Of a stretch of 64,000 bases of DNA, positions 21,640 through 32,386 are shown in pieces (position 1 is the first letter of the stretch; every line of letters starts with the position of its first letter). Location: the NCBI GenBank assembly GCA_963585895.1, contig OY757904.1, positions 20,871,717-20,935,716 of the forward strand. The letters run 5' to 3'. The position numbers and the translations under genes are program-made. Origin of the DNA: Sepioteuthis lessoniana. Its lineage: Eukaryota > Mollusca > Cephalopoda > Myopsida > Loliginidae. The notes beneath the pieces are model-generated. The model searched no databases, had not been told where the DNA came from, and worked only from the letters and a program-made list of their open reading frames with translations.

Positions 21640-21895
21640 TAAGTAAAGTTGTCTCCCTTTAGTCAAGGGCGACCAGAAGGCTCCTCTTTCAATAGCTACT
21701 ATACTGTGGTGTAGGGGAGGGCGCTACTCCTTTCCCTGGATAGCTCCACTTTACCCTCCATGCGTACCTTATATTGCTGAGTGTTAAGAAAGTAGGTATC
21801 AAGTACCATTTTTAAAGTCTTTGGTATGACGCGACCTGGTCTCCCGAACCATTGGCGAACACTCTACCCACTAGGCCGATGAGCCGGTTTACCCA
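21640..21895 (-). mobile_element. SINE C copy
   Basis: GTAAAGTTGTCTCCCTTTAGTC tail, GTGGTGTAGGGGAGGGCGC, GCTGAGTGTTAAGAAAG and ATGACGCGACCTGG. The head ends CACTAGGCCGATGAGCCGG. Confidence 0.88.
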
Positions 21896-22034
21896 GCTAG
21901 GTTTTAAATAACCCAAGAAAGTTGATATGCCATTAAACAAAGAAAGCAGTCATCTAGGTTTAGTCTCTCATAAGACTTTAGGAGTGGGGCACATTGTGTG
22001 GACTGAATTAACTATAATTACGATTAGACAAACC

Positions 22035-22745
22035 AAGTAATTGCCCAGTCGGCTGGGGCTGTAGAATACACCAACTGCGCATCTGCAGAGGGGTAAGACC
22101 TCCCCCAATGAGTGTCCTTGATATGACACTAAACAATCTGATGGTGAGGTTCCAGTGACACTGGGGCTTTGGGGAATGCGGAGCACCCCTTCATTGCCAT
22201 TGCTCCCAGGTCCACTCATGTCCGGCGTGGAAGCACCTCATAGGGCCCTATCTATGGGTTAAATAGAACTAACGGCACTCTTATGCAAAACTGAATTGTT
22301 TGACTAAACTGAATAACTTGAAATAGAAATGTTTTTGACAATTAAACTGCTCTTACATTTAAACTGCGTGCTTATGCTAAACTGAATTATTTGAAATGGA
22401 ACTGTTTTTTAACATTGAAACTGTACTTACACTAAACTGAATTGTTATATATAGAATTGTTTTGATATTTAACTCTATGTAAACGAAATCTGTACTTATA
22501 TTAAACTGAATTAGCTGAATTAGAACTGCTGAATAAACTGAAAACTTGAAATAGAAATGTTTTTCACAATTAAACTGTACTTACATTTAAACTGCGTACT
22601 TATGCTAAACTGAATTGTTTGAAGTAGAACTATTTTCCTAAAAATTGATTTGGCGTTAAATAACCTACAAAGGTTGATATGCCATAAAATCCAACCAACC
22701 AACCAACCAACCAACCAACAAACTAAGTAAACATTGCTAATGTCA
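22035..22745 (+). mobile_element. Composite repeat H, full copy
   Basis: Best-preserved H: head CCCAGTCGGCTGGGGCTG to CTATGGGTTAAATAGAAC (22045-22270), four or more degenerate 55-65-bp middle units, and the TTTGGCGTTAAATAACC tail. It ends in (CCAA)n at about 22692-22722. Confidence 0.85.
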
Positions 22746-22750
22746 GTGAT

Positions 22751-22771
22751 ATATATATATATATATATATT
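22751..22771. repeat. (TA)n microsatellite
   Basis: TA tract immediately beside the hammerhead-like motif. Confidence 0.9.
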
Positions 22772-22782
22772 ACATGGTAGTA

Positions 22783-22825
22783 TCTGTGACCCTGGGGTTC
22801 ATGCTTTACGCATTCGTCAGACAGA
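22783..22825 (-). ncRNA. Hammerhead ribozyme-like motif, family R, one core change
   Basis: Minus strand: stem I TCTGT (22825-22821) pairs with ACAGA (22787-22783). CTGACGA is at 22820-22814. Stem II is ATGC/GCAT (22813-22810 and 22804-22801) with loop GTAAA. GAA is followed by C where the core has A. Stem III is CCC/GGG with a single-nucleotide loop, then GTC with cleavage predicted after C 22788. The A-to-C change and minimal stem III make monomeric activity doubtful. Confidence 0.5.
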
Positions 22826-22858
22826 GTGAAACATTTTCAAGACCGATTAATATGGTAA

Positions 22859-22867
<9 letters not shown>

Positions 22868-22915
<48 letters not shown>
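22868..22915. repeat. (GT)n microsatellite
   Basis: About 24 GT units. Confidence 0.95.
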
Positions 22916-22917
<2 letters not shown>

Positions 22918-23018
22918 TGCACCTAAGTTGGTGTGCTTTCGAAGGTTAGTATGTTTGTATATGCGCTGACGTTCATGCATACATATGTATGTATATTTGC
23001 GCATATAATCGTATGCAT

Positions 23019-23046
23019 CTTTATATATATATATATATATATATAT
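23019..23046. repeat. (TA)n microsatellite
   Basis: Further TA tracts at 23371-23388. Confidence 0.9.
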
Positions 23047-23224
23047 ACCTATATTTTCACTGTCTTTTGTTGGGAAGGGGTGAGGCAAAGGAAGAGAGAG
23101 TGAAAAGGGAAGATTGGATAGCGAGGAGGTGGGAAAAGAATTGTTACAATCAGAATGATCTCTTTTTGTCTTGATCCTTCCTATCTTTGTGAGAGCAAAA
23201 TGTTTTTTTATATATAAAACTAGA

Positions 23225-23330
23225 AAAAATTAATTCAGGTTTCTCAAGTTTTATAAGACATGGCAGTGAGTTGCCACAACAGAAATATTCAGCTGTGGCT
23301 CTTCTTTCGGGAATCCTCTTATATATTCTC
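23225..23330 (+). repeat. Dispersed repeat G, copy 1
   Basis: Shares TTCTCAAG.TTT, ATGGCAGTGAGTTGCCAC, AGAAATATTCAGCTGTGGC and CTTCTTTC with 55590-55690 (same order, diverged). Function unknown. Confidence 0.5.
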
Positions 23331-23454
23331 AAATTGAATCATTCCCAACTCATCTTCTTTTGATATCATATATATATATATATATACGCACACAACCTAT
23401 GCTGCAAACACCGCAAATCAACCAAACTCATTCACTTATTAATATTAGATAGAA

Positions 23455-23620
23455 ATACTTGAAATTATACAATGGTTTGAAAATTACATGTATGCAAAAA
23501 ATGTATGCAAAAAAAACTCTCAAAAGACAACAACACACAAATGTAAGAATAAATGTACAATGAACGCAATTCCCTAACCTCTGGATGGGTTGGATATACT
23601 GTCATAATCAAACAATCAAA
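23455..23620 (+). mobile_element. Tail type 2 repeat
   Basis: Reads AATACTTGAAATTATACAA ... ATGAACGCAATTCCCTAACC ... TCATAATCAAACAATC, the sense version of the 24985-25195 repeat. Confidence 0.6.
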
Positions 23621-23649
23621 ACACACACACAAACATACACACGTTTGTG

Positions 23650-23654
<5 letters not shown>

Positions 23655-23688
<34 letters not shown>
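23655..23688. repeat. (TA)n microsatellite
   Basis: TA tract abutting SINE C. Confidence 0.9.
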
Positions 23689-23689
<1 letters not shown>

Positions 23690-23690
<1 letters not shown>

Positions 23691-23952
23691 AAGTAAAGTT
23701 GTCGACCGTAGTCGAGGGCGACCAGAAGGCTCTCTTTTCAATAGCTACTACACCGAGGTGTAGGGGAGGGCGCTACTCCTTTCCCTGTATTGCTCCACTT
23801 TACCCTCCATGCGTACCTTATATTGCTGAGTGTTAAGCAAGGAGGTATCAAGTACAATTTTAAAGTCTTTGGTATGACGCGACCTGGGATTGAACCCAGG
23901 TCTCCTGGACCATTGGCGAACACTCCACTCACTAGGCCAATGAGCCGGTACT
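23690..23952 (-). mobile_element. SINE C, reference copy with intact B box
   Basis: tRNA-derived SINE. In sense orientation it starts CCGGCTCATTGGCCTAGTGA (A-box region) and has GGGTTCAATCCCAGG near 23890-23904, an excellent B box. The body reads TACTTGATACCTCCTTGCTT-like and CCTCCCCTACACC, and the tail is GTCGACAACTTTACTTTAC. About 260 bp. Other copies are at 7205, 21640, 36963, 37551, 46205 and 60820. Confidence 0.92.
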
Positions 23953-23959
23953 TTCAAAA

Positions 23960-24260
23960 TTTGCCATGAATCATATTGCAAAAAAAAGAAGAAATTAATC
24001 TATTTAATGTCATGTACACGCTGCCAAAAACGATATACAGGAAAACCTGAATGGGCGTTTTATTTTTGAATTAACAACTACAGACACAGGATCTAATCTA
24101 TGGATCAGAACAATCTAATATTATTTGAAAATAAGTTCCGTAAAAACGGTTACGACTTCAACAGAAATATAAAATTCACAATCATGGAAAGGATTGAAAA
24201 TGATCTTAACCAATAACTGAAAAAAAAGATGACAAATGTATAAAAGTCAGAAAACATTTG
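23960..24260. other. Unassigned DNA
   Basis: Nothing recognised. Confidence 0.45.
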
Positions 24261-24261
24261 C

Positions 24262-24585
24262 CGTTTGGTCCTGGAGGCAGCACCCCACAAAGCAGCAGCT
24301 GTACGACCACCTACCACCCATCACGAGAACTATCAAAAATAGACGAACCAGACACGCGGGACACTGCTAGAGAAGTAAGGACGAGCTCATAAGTGATGTA
24401 CTCCTGAGGATCCATTCACATGGACGAGCAAAGGCAGGACAACCAGCTCGAACATATATACAACAGCTCTGTGCCGATACGGGATGTAGCCCTGAGGACC
24501 TACCGAAAGCAATTGATGATAAGGAGGTGTGGCGAGAGAGAGTCTGGGATATCTGTGTTGATAGCGCGTCATGATGATGAATGAT
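24262..24585 (+). mobile_element. RTE-like LINE, 5'-truncated 3' end
   Basis: Sense copy of the RTE C-terminus (CAGCACCCCACAAAGCAGC through GTGGCGAGAGAGAGTCTGGG), ending in ATGATGATGAATGATGAT. About 15% diverged from the other copies by eye. No clear target duplication. Confidence 0.85.
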
Positions 24586-24775
24586 GATTAATATGAAACT
24601 AGATCTGTCGACCTGGAAAGAAAAAAAATATTTGACAACTATAAACTATGCAATCAAATAAATTCTTGTACTGATTTGAAATTCCACCTCCTTGAAAATA
24701 ACCCTGTGAAAAAATCCACATAAACAAATCAGCTAATTACGGTTAATTTGAAACACACTCCTTAAGTAGGTCTCT

Positions 24776-24779
<4 letters not shown>

Positions 24780-24810
<31 letters not shown>
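24780..24810. repeat. (GA)n microsatellite
   Basis: About 15 GA units. Confidence 0.95.
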
Positions 24811-24817
<7 letters not shown>

Positions 24818-24984
24818 TATGTATAGATGAAACCAACCAAAGACACTTTGATCAGTCAACATTCTTCATTAGAGTAATGGATTTTCGGCGCCAATAGTAC
24901 ATTTTACGTCACTTTTCATATAGCATATCAACATATAGCATATATATATTCACACACGTCTATGTGTGTGTGTGTGTGTGTGTG

Positions 24985-25195
24985 TTGATTGCTTGATTTT
25001 AACAGCATATCAACCCGTCCATAGGTTAGGGAATTGCGTTCGTTGTACATTTGTGTTTATATTTTTTTGTATTGATCTTTAAGAGATTTTTTGCACACAT
25101 TTTTTTGCATACATATAATTTGCACACAGTTGTATGATTTCAAGTATTTCTATCAAATAGTAATAATTATATGGTTTCAAGTAATAAGCTCAATC
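24985..25195 (-). mobile_element. Tail type 2 repeat
   Basis: TTGATTTTAACAGCATATCAAC, then AGGTTAGGGAATTGCGTTCG, then TGTATGATTTCAAGTATTTC. Confidence 0.6.
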
Positions 25196-25205
25196 TAATC
25201 ATCCT

Positions 25206-25607
25206 CATCTCATCATCTTGTCGCGCTATCAGCACGGATATCCCTGACGCTCTCTCTCCACCCCTCCCTATCGTTCATCGGTTCCGGCAGGTCCTCAGGA
25301 CTACATCCCGTATCCTCACGTAGCTGCTGTATGTAGGTTCGAGCTGGTCACCCTGCTTTTGCTCGGCCATGTGAAGGGGTCCATAGGAGTACATCACTTA
25401 CGAGCTCGTCCCTACTTCTCCAGCAGTGTCCTGCATGTCTGGTTCGTCAAACTTGGATAGTTTCGTGATGGAAGGTAGGTTGCCGTACAGCTGCTGCTTT
25501 GTGGGGTGTTGCCGCCAGGACTTGTTCCATATTGCTCGCAGCATTCTTGTGTCATTGCCGTCAAGCTTTTTCTCCAGTCGTTTAGTTAGCGTCCATGTAG
25601 TGCATGC
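25206..25607 (-). mobile_element. RTE-like LINE 3' end, left arm of an inverted pair
   Basis: Antisense copy from the CAT-rich 3' end to the TTWTLTKRLEKKLDGNDTRML coding segment. It faces 25608-25835 tail-outward, so the two would fold into a long hairpin if transcribed together. Confidence 0.88.
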
Positions 25608-25835
25608 AGGACACTGCTGGAGAAGCAGGGACGAACTCATAAGTGATGTACTCTTATAGACCCCCACACATGGCCGTGCAAAAGCAGGACGACCAGCACG
25701 AACATACATTCAGCAGCTATGTGAGGATACGGGATGTTGTCCTGAAAACCTGCCTGGGGCGATGAACGATAGGGAGGAGTGGCGAGAGAGGGTCAGGGAT
25801 ATCCGTGCTACCAGCGCGAAATGATGATGATGATG
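25608..25835 (+). mobile_element. RTE-like LINE 3' end, right arm of an inverted pair
   Basis: Sense copy beginning at the HAGHCWRSRDELISDVLL segment and ending ATGATGATGATGA. About 230 bp are complementary to 25206-25440. Confidence 0.88.
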
Positions 25836-25925
25836 AATTCTAACCATAACGAACGACTATAACTTCAAATAACTTTTCTATCGAATTCAAATAATGTTTG
25901 AATAGATCTCTTTGATTTCTTTCGG

Positions 25926-26133
25926 GCAGCGGTCGCATCGATACTACTATATGGATGCACTACATGGACTCTAACAAAACGGCTGGAGAAGAAGCTAGAC
26001 GGCAATTACACGAGAATGCTGCGAGCAATCTTGAACAAGTCCTGGCGGCAACACCCCACAAGACACCAACTGTACGGCCACCTGCCTCCTATCACGAAAA
26101 CTATCCAAGTTAGACGAACCAGACATGCAGGAC
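25926..26133 (+). mobile_element. RTE-like LINE fragment (upstream of the adjacent 3' end)
   Basis: Translates as AVASILLYGCTTWTLTKRLE through MLRAILNKSWRQHPT to RRTRHAGH, then ends in a (TA)n tract. In an intact element this segment directly precedes the one at 25608, so the pieces are in the wrong order. Confidence 0.85.
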
Positions 26134-26137
26134 ATGA

Positions 26138-26195
<58 letters not shown>

Positions 26196-26216
26196 ATGTG
26201 TGTGTGTGTGTGTTTG
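26138..26216. repeat. (TA)n(TG)n microsatellite
   Basis: About 50 bp TA then TG. Confidence 0.95.
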
Positions 26217-26810
26217 GTATGATTTAGTTTTATGGCATATAAACCATTGTAGGTTATTTAATGCCAAATCTATTGATATTCATATAAACAGTTCTATTTC
26301 AAAAAATTCAGTCCTGCATAAGTACAGTTTTTTGTTTACACACAGTTAAATGTCAAAAACAGTTCTATTTCAATCAATTCAGTTCAGCATAAGTACACAG
26401 TTTAGTTCTATTTAACCTATAGATAGGACCCAATCTGGTGCAACACTTCCGGGCTAGAATAGACCTGGGAGCGATGGCAGTAAAAGGGGTACTCCGCATT
26501 CCCCAAAGCACCAACGTTACTGCAGCCTCACCATCTGATTGTTTAGTGTCTTATTACCAGGACACTCATTGGGGGAGTCTTAACCCTCTTTAGAGATGTA
26601 GTTAGTGTATTCTGCAGCCCCTCTCCAGCGGATTGGAGCACAGGACACACGTTGGGGGGAGGCTTACCCCTCTGCAGAGACGTAGTCGGTGTATTCTGTA
26701 GCCCGCCTCCCGCCGACTGGGCCACAGGACACACCTTTGGGGAGTCTTACCCCTCTGCAGAGACGTAGTCGGTGTATTCTGTAGCCCCACCAGTTGACTG
26801 GGCCAGTGTG
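26217..26810 (-). mobile_element. Composite repeat H with triplicated head segment
   Basis: Antisense H: tail GGCATATAAACCATTGTAGG, middle CAGTTCTATTTCAAAAAATTC repeats and head 26410-26810. Within the head an about 83-bp unit (ACAGGACAC ... GACTGGGCC) occurs three times, starting at 26558, 26641 and 26725. Confidence 0.82.
26558..26808 (-). repeat. 83-bp tandem triplication in the H head
   Basis: Units share GGAGTCTTACCCCTCTGCAG and GTGTATTCTGTAGCCC. Units 2 and 3 are closer to each other than to unit 1. Confidence 0.88.
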
Positions 26811-26814
26811 TGTG

Positions 26815-27225
26815 TGTGTGTGTGTGTATGAACATATTTATGAATGGCTGCTTTTTTTCCGGCACAAAAATTAATATTTTGAAACTTTCTTTAAATAACA
26901 ATCCTGGAATATATTTATCGGACAAAAATGATTATTCGACAAATATCATCAAATAAATTTAGAACCATCCAATCCAAACATTCTTAATATATTTCGACGA
27001 GAAAAAAATCAACATTTCCCTCCTTTCTCTCTCTCTCTCTCTCTCTGATTGCTATTCTTTTTTCACTGATATTTTTCCGAATTGCACGCTCAATAAAATA
27101 ACTTCACATTGATTATAACTTGCTTTCCTTGGGAATTAGCACCACAATAATAACTACTGAAAAAGTCACTTTTGATCCTCTGCCAGTCACTTATTTTTAT
27201 ATTTGAACCGTCAATGTTCGATCTT
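26815..27225. other. Unassigned DNA
   Basis: (TC)n at about 27020-27046; otherwise nothing recognised. Confidence 0.45.
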
Positions 27226-27227
27226 TC

Positions 27228-27810
27228 ATGATTATTATTATTTTACACTGAAAGGTTTTACACACCAGTGTTAGCTGATGGTTTCTCACCGGAGTTTGTG
27301 TGACAGCAAGTCTCTTCAAGTCTCCAGGACTCTTCTCAGTATTCTAGCCGATCTTAATAAAACTGTTGTATGATTGGTCTCCACTTGTCCTTTTATAACC
27401 AAGTTTTCTAATCCTTTACGAATCCTTTAGGGTCTGTTCCATATGGCGTTTTTTGCGCTGCAATTAGAAGAGATTCAATTTCTCTCTAAAGGTTTCCTTT
27501 TCATACTATGCCCAAGTCTTTCCATGTGAGATTTCGCTTGTGAGATTTCCCATGTAAGATTTCACTCGAAATGTCCATACAATGGCTTTTCTTCCCGTTT
27601 TTGTTTTCTAATTATTATTGTACAGTTGGTCCTTGTGTTGTTTGTAATGTTTCTGGTCCCTCTAATAAGCATTTCATTGCTCTTTTTTATGTAATCTTCG
27701 AGTTGTCCTATCGATGTATCGATGCTATCTTCAATGCTGGCGAGTCCTCTTTCTCCTTCTTTTCTTGACATGCATTGTCTATGTCTAATTATTATCATTA
27801 ATATCATGAT
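27228..27810 (-). mobile_element. RLE-type LINE, internally deleted copy
   Basis: The 3' end (27245-27430: CAGTGTTAGCTGATGGTTTC, then CAGTATTCTAGCCGATC) is joined directly to the middle ORF segment at 27440-27800. The minus frame there gives MSRKEGERGLASIEDSIDTS. The finger and nuclease region between them is missing. The 3' side is ATTATTATTATTTTAC on the plus strand, the complement of a TAA tail. Confidence 0.82.
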
Positions 27811-29889
27811 TTTATTTTTGATGGACTTTCCCGGAGGTCTAAATGATAACTAGTCTCCTCAGGTCTACAGGAGTCTTCCAAGCGTTTTTGTTAATCTCAA
27901 TAATATAGTTTCGATAGGTTCCCCGATTTTCAACTCTTCCACTCATATTTCTAAGTCTTTGGGAGAACGTTCCAAGTGCACTAATCTCACTTAATCTCAC
28001 TCTCACCATCATGTTCCACGTCTTTCTTAGTTCTTTGGCAAGGTCTAAAAATGTGTCTCTCTTTTCGTTTTCTTTAATTTTCATTCCGTGGTCTGTCGGG
28101 GCGACAAAATCCACTAAACGGCAAGTTCACTTTTTTCTTTTTGTTTTTTTTTTTGTTTTTTTTTTTTTTTGTTGTTGTTGTTTGTTTTTTTTTGGCCTAG
28201 GTTTCGTTTTCTGGTCGGGACTAAGATATCTATTTGTATCACAAAATCCAAGATATGTTTATGGGTCTAATTCTCCTAGGTGGATTCTGGTTTGTGAATA
28301 TATCATTCGTTAATATTTTCAAATTTCATCTTCTTGCGCAGTTCCCAGTGGATCCCCTTCCTCACCCTGTTGTGTCAAGTCTTATTCTCCTTTTGCACCA
28401 GTTTGCTTTATTTGTTTATAATGTGATAAATCATCACAAAACGAATGTTTGCGACTCTTTTGCGCATTATCACTGATATTAGTCTTTCTTTGATCCTTTT
28501 TAAAGTAGACCTCTAGTCCTTGTATCGATGCATCCACACATATTTTCAATACTGGCGGGTTCTCTTCCTTCTTCTTTTCTTGAAACATATGGTATGTTAT
28601 CTCTCGGATGTAGCATATAGTATGTCATCTCTCGGACGCCTTGTGCATCATCAGCTTTTTTGTCCTCTGATCCATTTGTCTGAGTTCTTTTGTCCATTTT
28701 AAGAATGTTCTCAGGTATCTTACAAGCGGACTACCCAGTTGTTTTTCCCTTTCATGCGATTTCTGCACCAGATCTTTGTTTCGAGAAGTTTTCTCCTTCG
28801 TCGCGAGGATGACACATTTTTCCATGCTAAATTCCATTCTCATATCCTGACTGTATATTCTTATTGTTTATATTAGAGTTTCCAAATCTTTTTCATTTTT
28901 TTTTTTTTTTTTTTTTTTTTGCAGACAGCTTGATGTCGTTCATATACATTTTCTAATGATCTAGTAAATTTGTAGCTCCCAGTGCACTTCTTAACTATGT
29001 AATTGAGTGACGTCATTTCTATTACAAATAGCAATGGCGAAAGCGCATCTCCACAGAATATGCCTCTATGGATTTTCACCTCTACTAAAGTTTTTCCTCT
29101 AGCTATTAATTCCACTTTCCAATTTTTCATGGCTTCTATGACGAATTTTATGACCTTTCCAGATATCTTGCACATTTTTAGAAAATCTATTATCCAGGTT
29201 TGCGCGAATATATCATAGGCGTGAATATATCCACGACTCGCCTTATTCTTTTTGAGAATGTGCTGATCAGTGTACCGTAAGTCACCTGTTCCTCTTATTT
29301 TCCCTGTTGCGTCCCATCTGTTGTTTCGGAAACTGTCCGCGGCCTACAAGCAATAAATAGATCCCCTCGCAAATCCGTGCGGTTAGGATCTTCCACATTA
29401 TTAATAGACGTCTATAGTTACTGAGGATTGTTCCTTTTAGAGGATCTTTCTGAGTCAGGGTTGTTTTCTCTTTAGTCATCCGTTCAGGTATTCTTGCTTA
29501 TTCTTGGCATCTACTCAACTGAAAAGACGGTCGGTCATGAATTTTATAAACCAGAATCCATGTATGCCATCATAGCCTGATATTTTCCGATTTGGTATAT
29601 AGCGAGTGTTACTCCGAGCAATTCTTGGTATATACCCACTTAGGGTATTTTTCGAGTCTTTGTATTTCTTATTTTGTGCTATTTGTCTATTCGGCCTTTC
29701 TGTTATGCTCTTTCTATTCACATATTTTACACTGAAATTGTTTTGCTTCCTTTATATCTGGTTGCTAGTTTATCCTCGTGCATTCTCCCCCTACTTGTTA
29801 ATAGACTTTTCTTTTTTGTAGGGGAGATGTATTGTTTTGTTTGTTTCTGGCCCTATTCCAGAATCTATTAAGTCTACCTTCTTTCGTCT

Positions 29890-29920
<31 letters not shown>

Positions 29921-30715
29921 TTTAGACCTGTTTTGTTTTGGTCATCTCATTCCAACATATCTTTGTTTTTTCTTCCTTAGTACTTTTGCTTGTTTTTGCT
30001 GTTTCTTTACCTGTCTTTCTGGATTCATTTCCCATCCAGGTTTTGTATTTCTATTCGGCTTCCATTTAGGGAACACCAATTTTATGACAGAATAGTTTCG
30101 CACCTGAATAAATTATATCGTTTAGTCAAGTGAAATTGCCCTTTGGGAAATTTGGTAATAAATTGATTACCTTTTCGGTTTCTACGTTAATTTTTTTCAG
30201 TTTTTTTGTTCCTGATGGAAAGTAATCTAGTCTTCTTTACAGTTATGATTTTCTTTATAAACTCTAGATTTATTTTGTCCTTATGTGAGCATTTGTTTTG
30301 AGGTGCTGGTTTTTTGGTTTTCAACATTTTGTTTTTCAGTTCGGATCGGGAGTTCTTGCTTTTAAACATTTTCTGTTTCGAGGGATATTGCTCATACTTT
30401 TAAGATTTATTCGTCTAGATTTTTCTAGTATCTCAAAGTCAGAATAACAAACTTTATTTGATATCATTTCAGCTTCGTCAGCAAGTCTTTGGCTTGCAAT
30501 AAATCTAGTATATTTGTGTAGGATTGCTCTTAAAATAAATTTGAAGTGTATTTCTGTAGGCTTCTCTGTCCAATTTTTCTGTTGGTGTGTCTCAGTTGAG
30601 TAGATGTTTCGGTCGTTGTTCGCATACCTAAAATTAGAACAGCCAACATTCGCAGGATTGCTATCAGGTCTCCAACGTTGGCTATCAAAGGAGCAACTGT
30701 CGATCATGACACCAG
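27811..30715 (-). mobile_element. RLE-type LINE, longest copy, pseudogenised
   Basis: Minus strand, N- to C-terminal: FIASQRLADEAEMISNKVC (about 30430-30500), PNRKISGYDGIHGFWFIKF (about 29560), MTKEKTTLTQKDPLKGTI and MWKILTARICEGIY (about 29340-29480), VKIHRGIFCGDALSPLLFV (about 29070), and the catalytic box read as YMND instead of YMDD near 28935. The thumb follows, then SRKEEGREPASIENMCG (about 28560), a finger remnant and a nuclease remnant (NKKMK...DFVAPTDH near 28100). A 26-bp poly-T tract at 28896-28920 and poly-T/G tracts at 28140-28195 and 29900-29925 interrupt it. It is dead by frameshift and by loss of a catalytic Asp. Confidence 0.82.
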
Positions 30716-31334
30716 TCTAGTTCCCACGTTGATTTAGATCTGGTTTTGTCATTTTTTCATGGGTAGTAGTTTGTGGCTCGACCAGACCCAGGATTTGATT
30801 ATTATCTGTGCTTCTATCGCAGAAGTGATCTGGCACTCTTACGAGAAAGAGAACTTTTAAGCAGGCCACAGAAAAATTAAATTTCTAAGTTTTAACTTAA
30901 GTCTAACAGTCACCTTTTTTTCCTTAAATTTTTTAAGTTTAAATCTTAATTTGTAACTAACTTAAGCTGCTACTTTGTGCATGGATGCAACTCCTTAAGG
31001 GTTTGAACCCGAGCCATTTTGTGGTATTCCACAATGTCCGATCTTTGCTCACCGTCTCATATATATTACAAACTCTGAACATTCCTATCAGCCATTTTTT
31101 GTTTAATTGCTTTTCTGTCAAAAGAATTGCTGTCACGTGACTTAGGGAGGAGAAGAAGAAAGTGCAACTATTGAAATTTCTCTGTTCATATTCTAATCAA
31201 TTTTTTCCTTTTTTTATTTTTATTTTATTTTACTTTTTCAAATACAGATATATATATATATATACAAATGAAGAACATAACTTTTTCTTCGATGGAAGGG
31301 TGGAGATTTTTTTAAATATTTAGAAACAAAGTCC
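30716..31334. other. Unassigned AT-rich DNA
   Basis: A (TA)n at 31249-31264. The element upstream may extend into this region, but nothing can be aligned. Confidence 0.45.
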
Positions 31335-31640
31335 TTGTGAGTTGTTCATACCAGCTCTTACTGAAGAGTTTTCGCTGGAGTCTGAGTGACAATTACTCTC
31401 CTCAGATCTCCAGGACTCTTCTATGTAACGTAACTGATTTGAGCAGTGCTGTGATCTGGATGGTCTTGATTCTTCCTTAGATGTCTAGTTATCCCAGTCT
31501 CTTTTCCAGACACTTGGGAACCATTCCAAGTGCTCCTACTCAGGGTAACATCACTGTCATCTTCATCTCGTACAACTTTTTTCAGATCTTTAGCAAGGCC
31601 TAGGTATTCGTGAAATTTTTTGCTGTCTTTTATTTTCCGT
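31335..31640 (-). mobile_element. RLE-type LINE, diverged 3' end
   Basis: CAGCTCTTACTGAAGAG, CTCCAGGACTCTTCT, GTCATCTTCATCTCGTAC and TTAGCAAGGCCTAGGTATTC match the antisense 3' third. The terminal TAA tail is not evident. Confidence 0.72.
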
Positions 31641-31644
31641 TTGT

Positions 31645-32025
31645 TATTATTATCATTGTTGTTGTTGTTTATTCAAACATATCCTTTTATGTTAATCTCA
31701 CTTGTATATTGATATGAATCAGATCTGGCGTAACAGTATCATTAATTGTTGTCTTGGATAGCTTTTGGGATATTTTCACCAAAAGTTTCTTCATTTCAGA
31801 TCAAAGATTTTCCAAAGTCCCTACTTATCTGTCCCTATGTTACAATAAAAAACTTTAATAACCACCATTATTTTTTCAAATGTCAGACACAAAGTATCAC
31901 CATCATTATTTATATAGAAAACAAAAAGATAAGATCTAGAAGATATATTCTTGAATAAAGTGCAAATTAAGAAGTTAAATATTAAATATGTTTTCCAAAC
32001 AATCAAATTCATTTTATTATTATTA
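31645..32025. other. Unassigned AT-rich DNA
   Basis: TTATTATCATTGTTGTTG tract at 31645; open frames at 31746-32048 are on both strands and compositional. Confidence 0.45.
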
Positions 32026-32029
32026 TTTA

Positions 32030-32358
32030 CTCCTTTAGAGTTTTTCACATCAGTGTTAGCTGATGGTTTTTCACTGGAGTTTGAGTGACAGCAAGTCTCC
32101 TCAAGTCTCCAGGACTCGTCTCAGTATTCTGGCCGTCCTCAGCAATGCTGTCGTTTGGATAGTCTCCACCCGTCCGCCAATATCCAAGTCCTCCAGGCCC
32201 TTTAATAATCCTTTACTTACTGTGCCTAACGCACCAATCACAATTGGCACAATCGTTACTTTCATGTTCCAAAGTTGTTTTTTTTATTTCTCTAGCAAGG
32301 TCGAGGTACTTATTCTTTTTTCCCCTTTCCTTCAGATTTATTCTGTGGTCCGCCGGGA
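32030..32358 (-). mobile_element. RLE-type LINE, 3' copy inserted in another copy's TAA tail
   Basis: 5'-truncated at the PADHRI coding segment (plus strand GTCCGCCGGGATTATT, about 32350). Its own 3' side is TTATTATTATTATTTACTCC near 32018-32036. It ends precisely at the (TTA)n tail of the next copy. Confidence 0.82.
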
Positions 32359-32386
32359 TTATTATTATTATTATTATTATTATTTA
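32359..32386. repeat. (TTA)n tail microsatellite
   Basis: About nine TTA units at the 3' end of the minus-strand LINE that follows. Confidence 0.92.

Noticed and set aside
23690-23952. Genuine tRNA gene
   Set aside because: The B box is perfect, but the clover-leaf cannot be completed and the sequence continues into a SINE body found seven times in the window.
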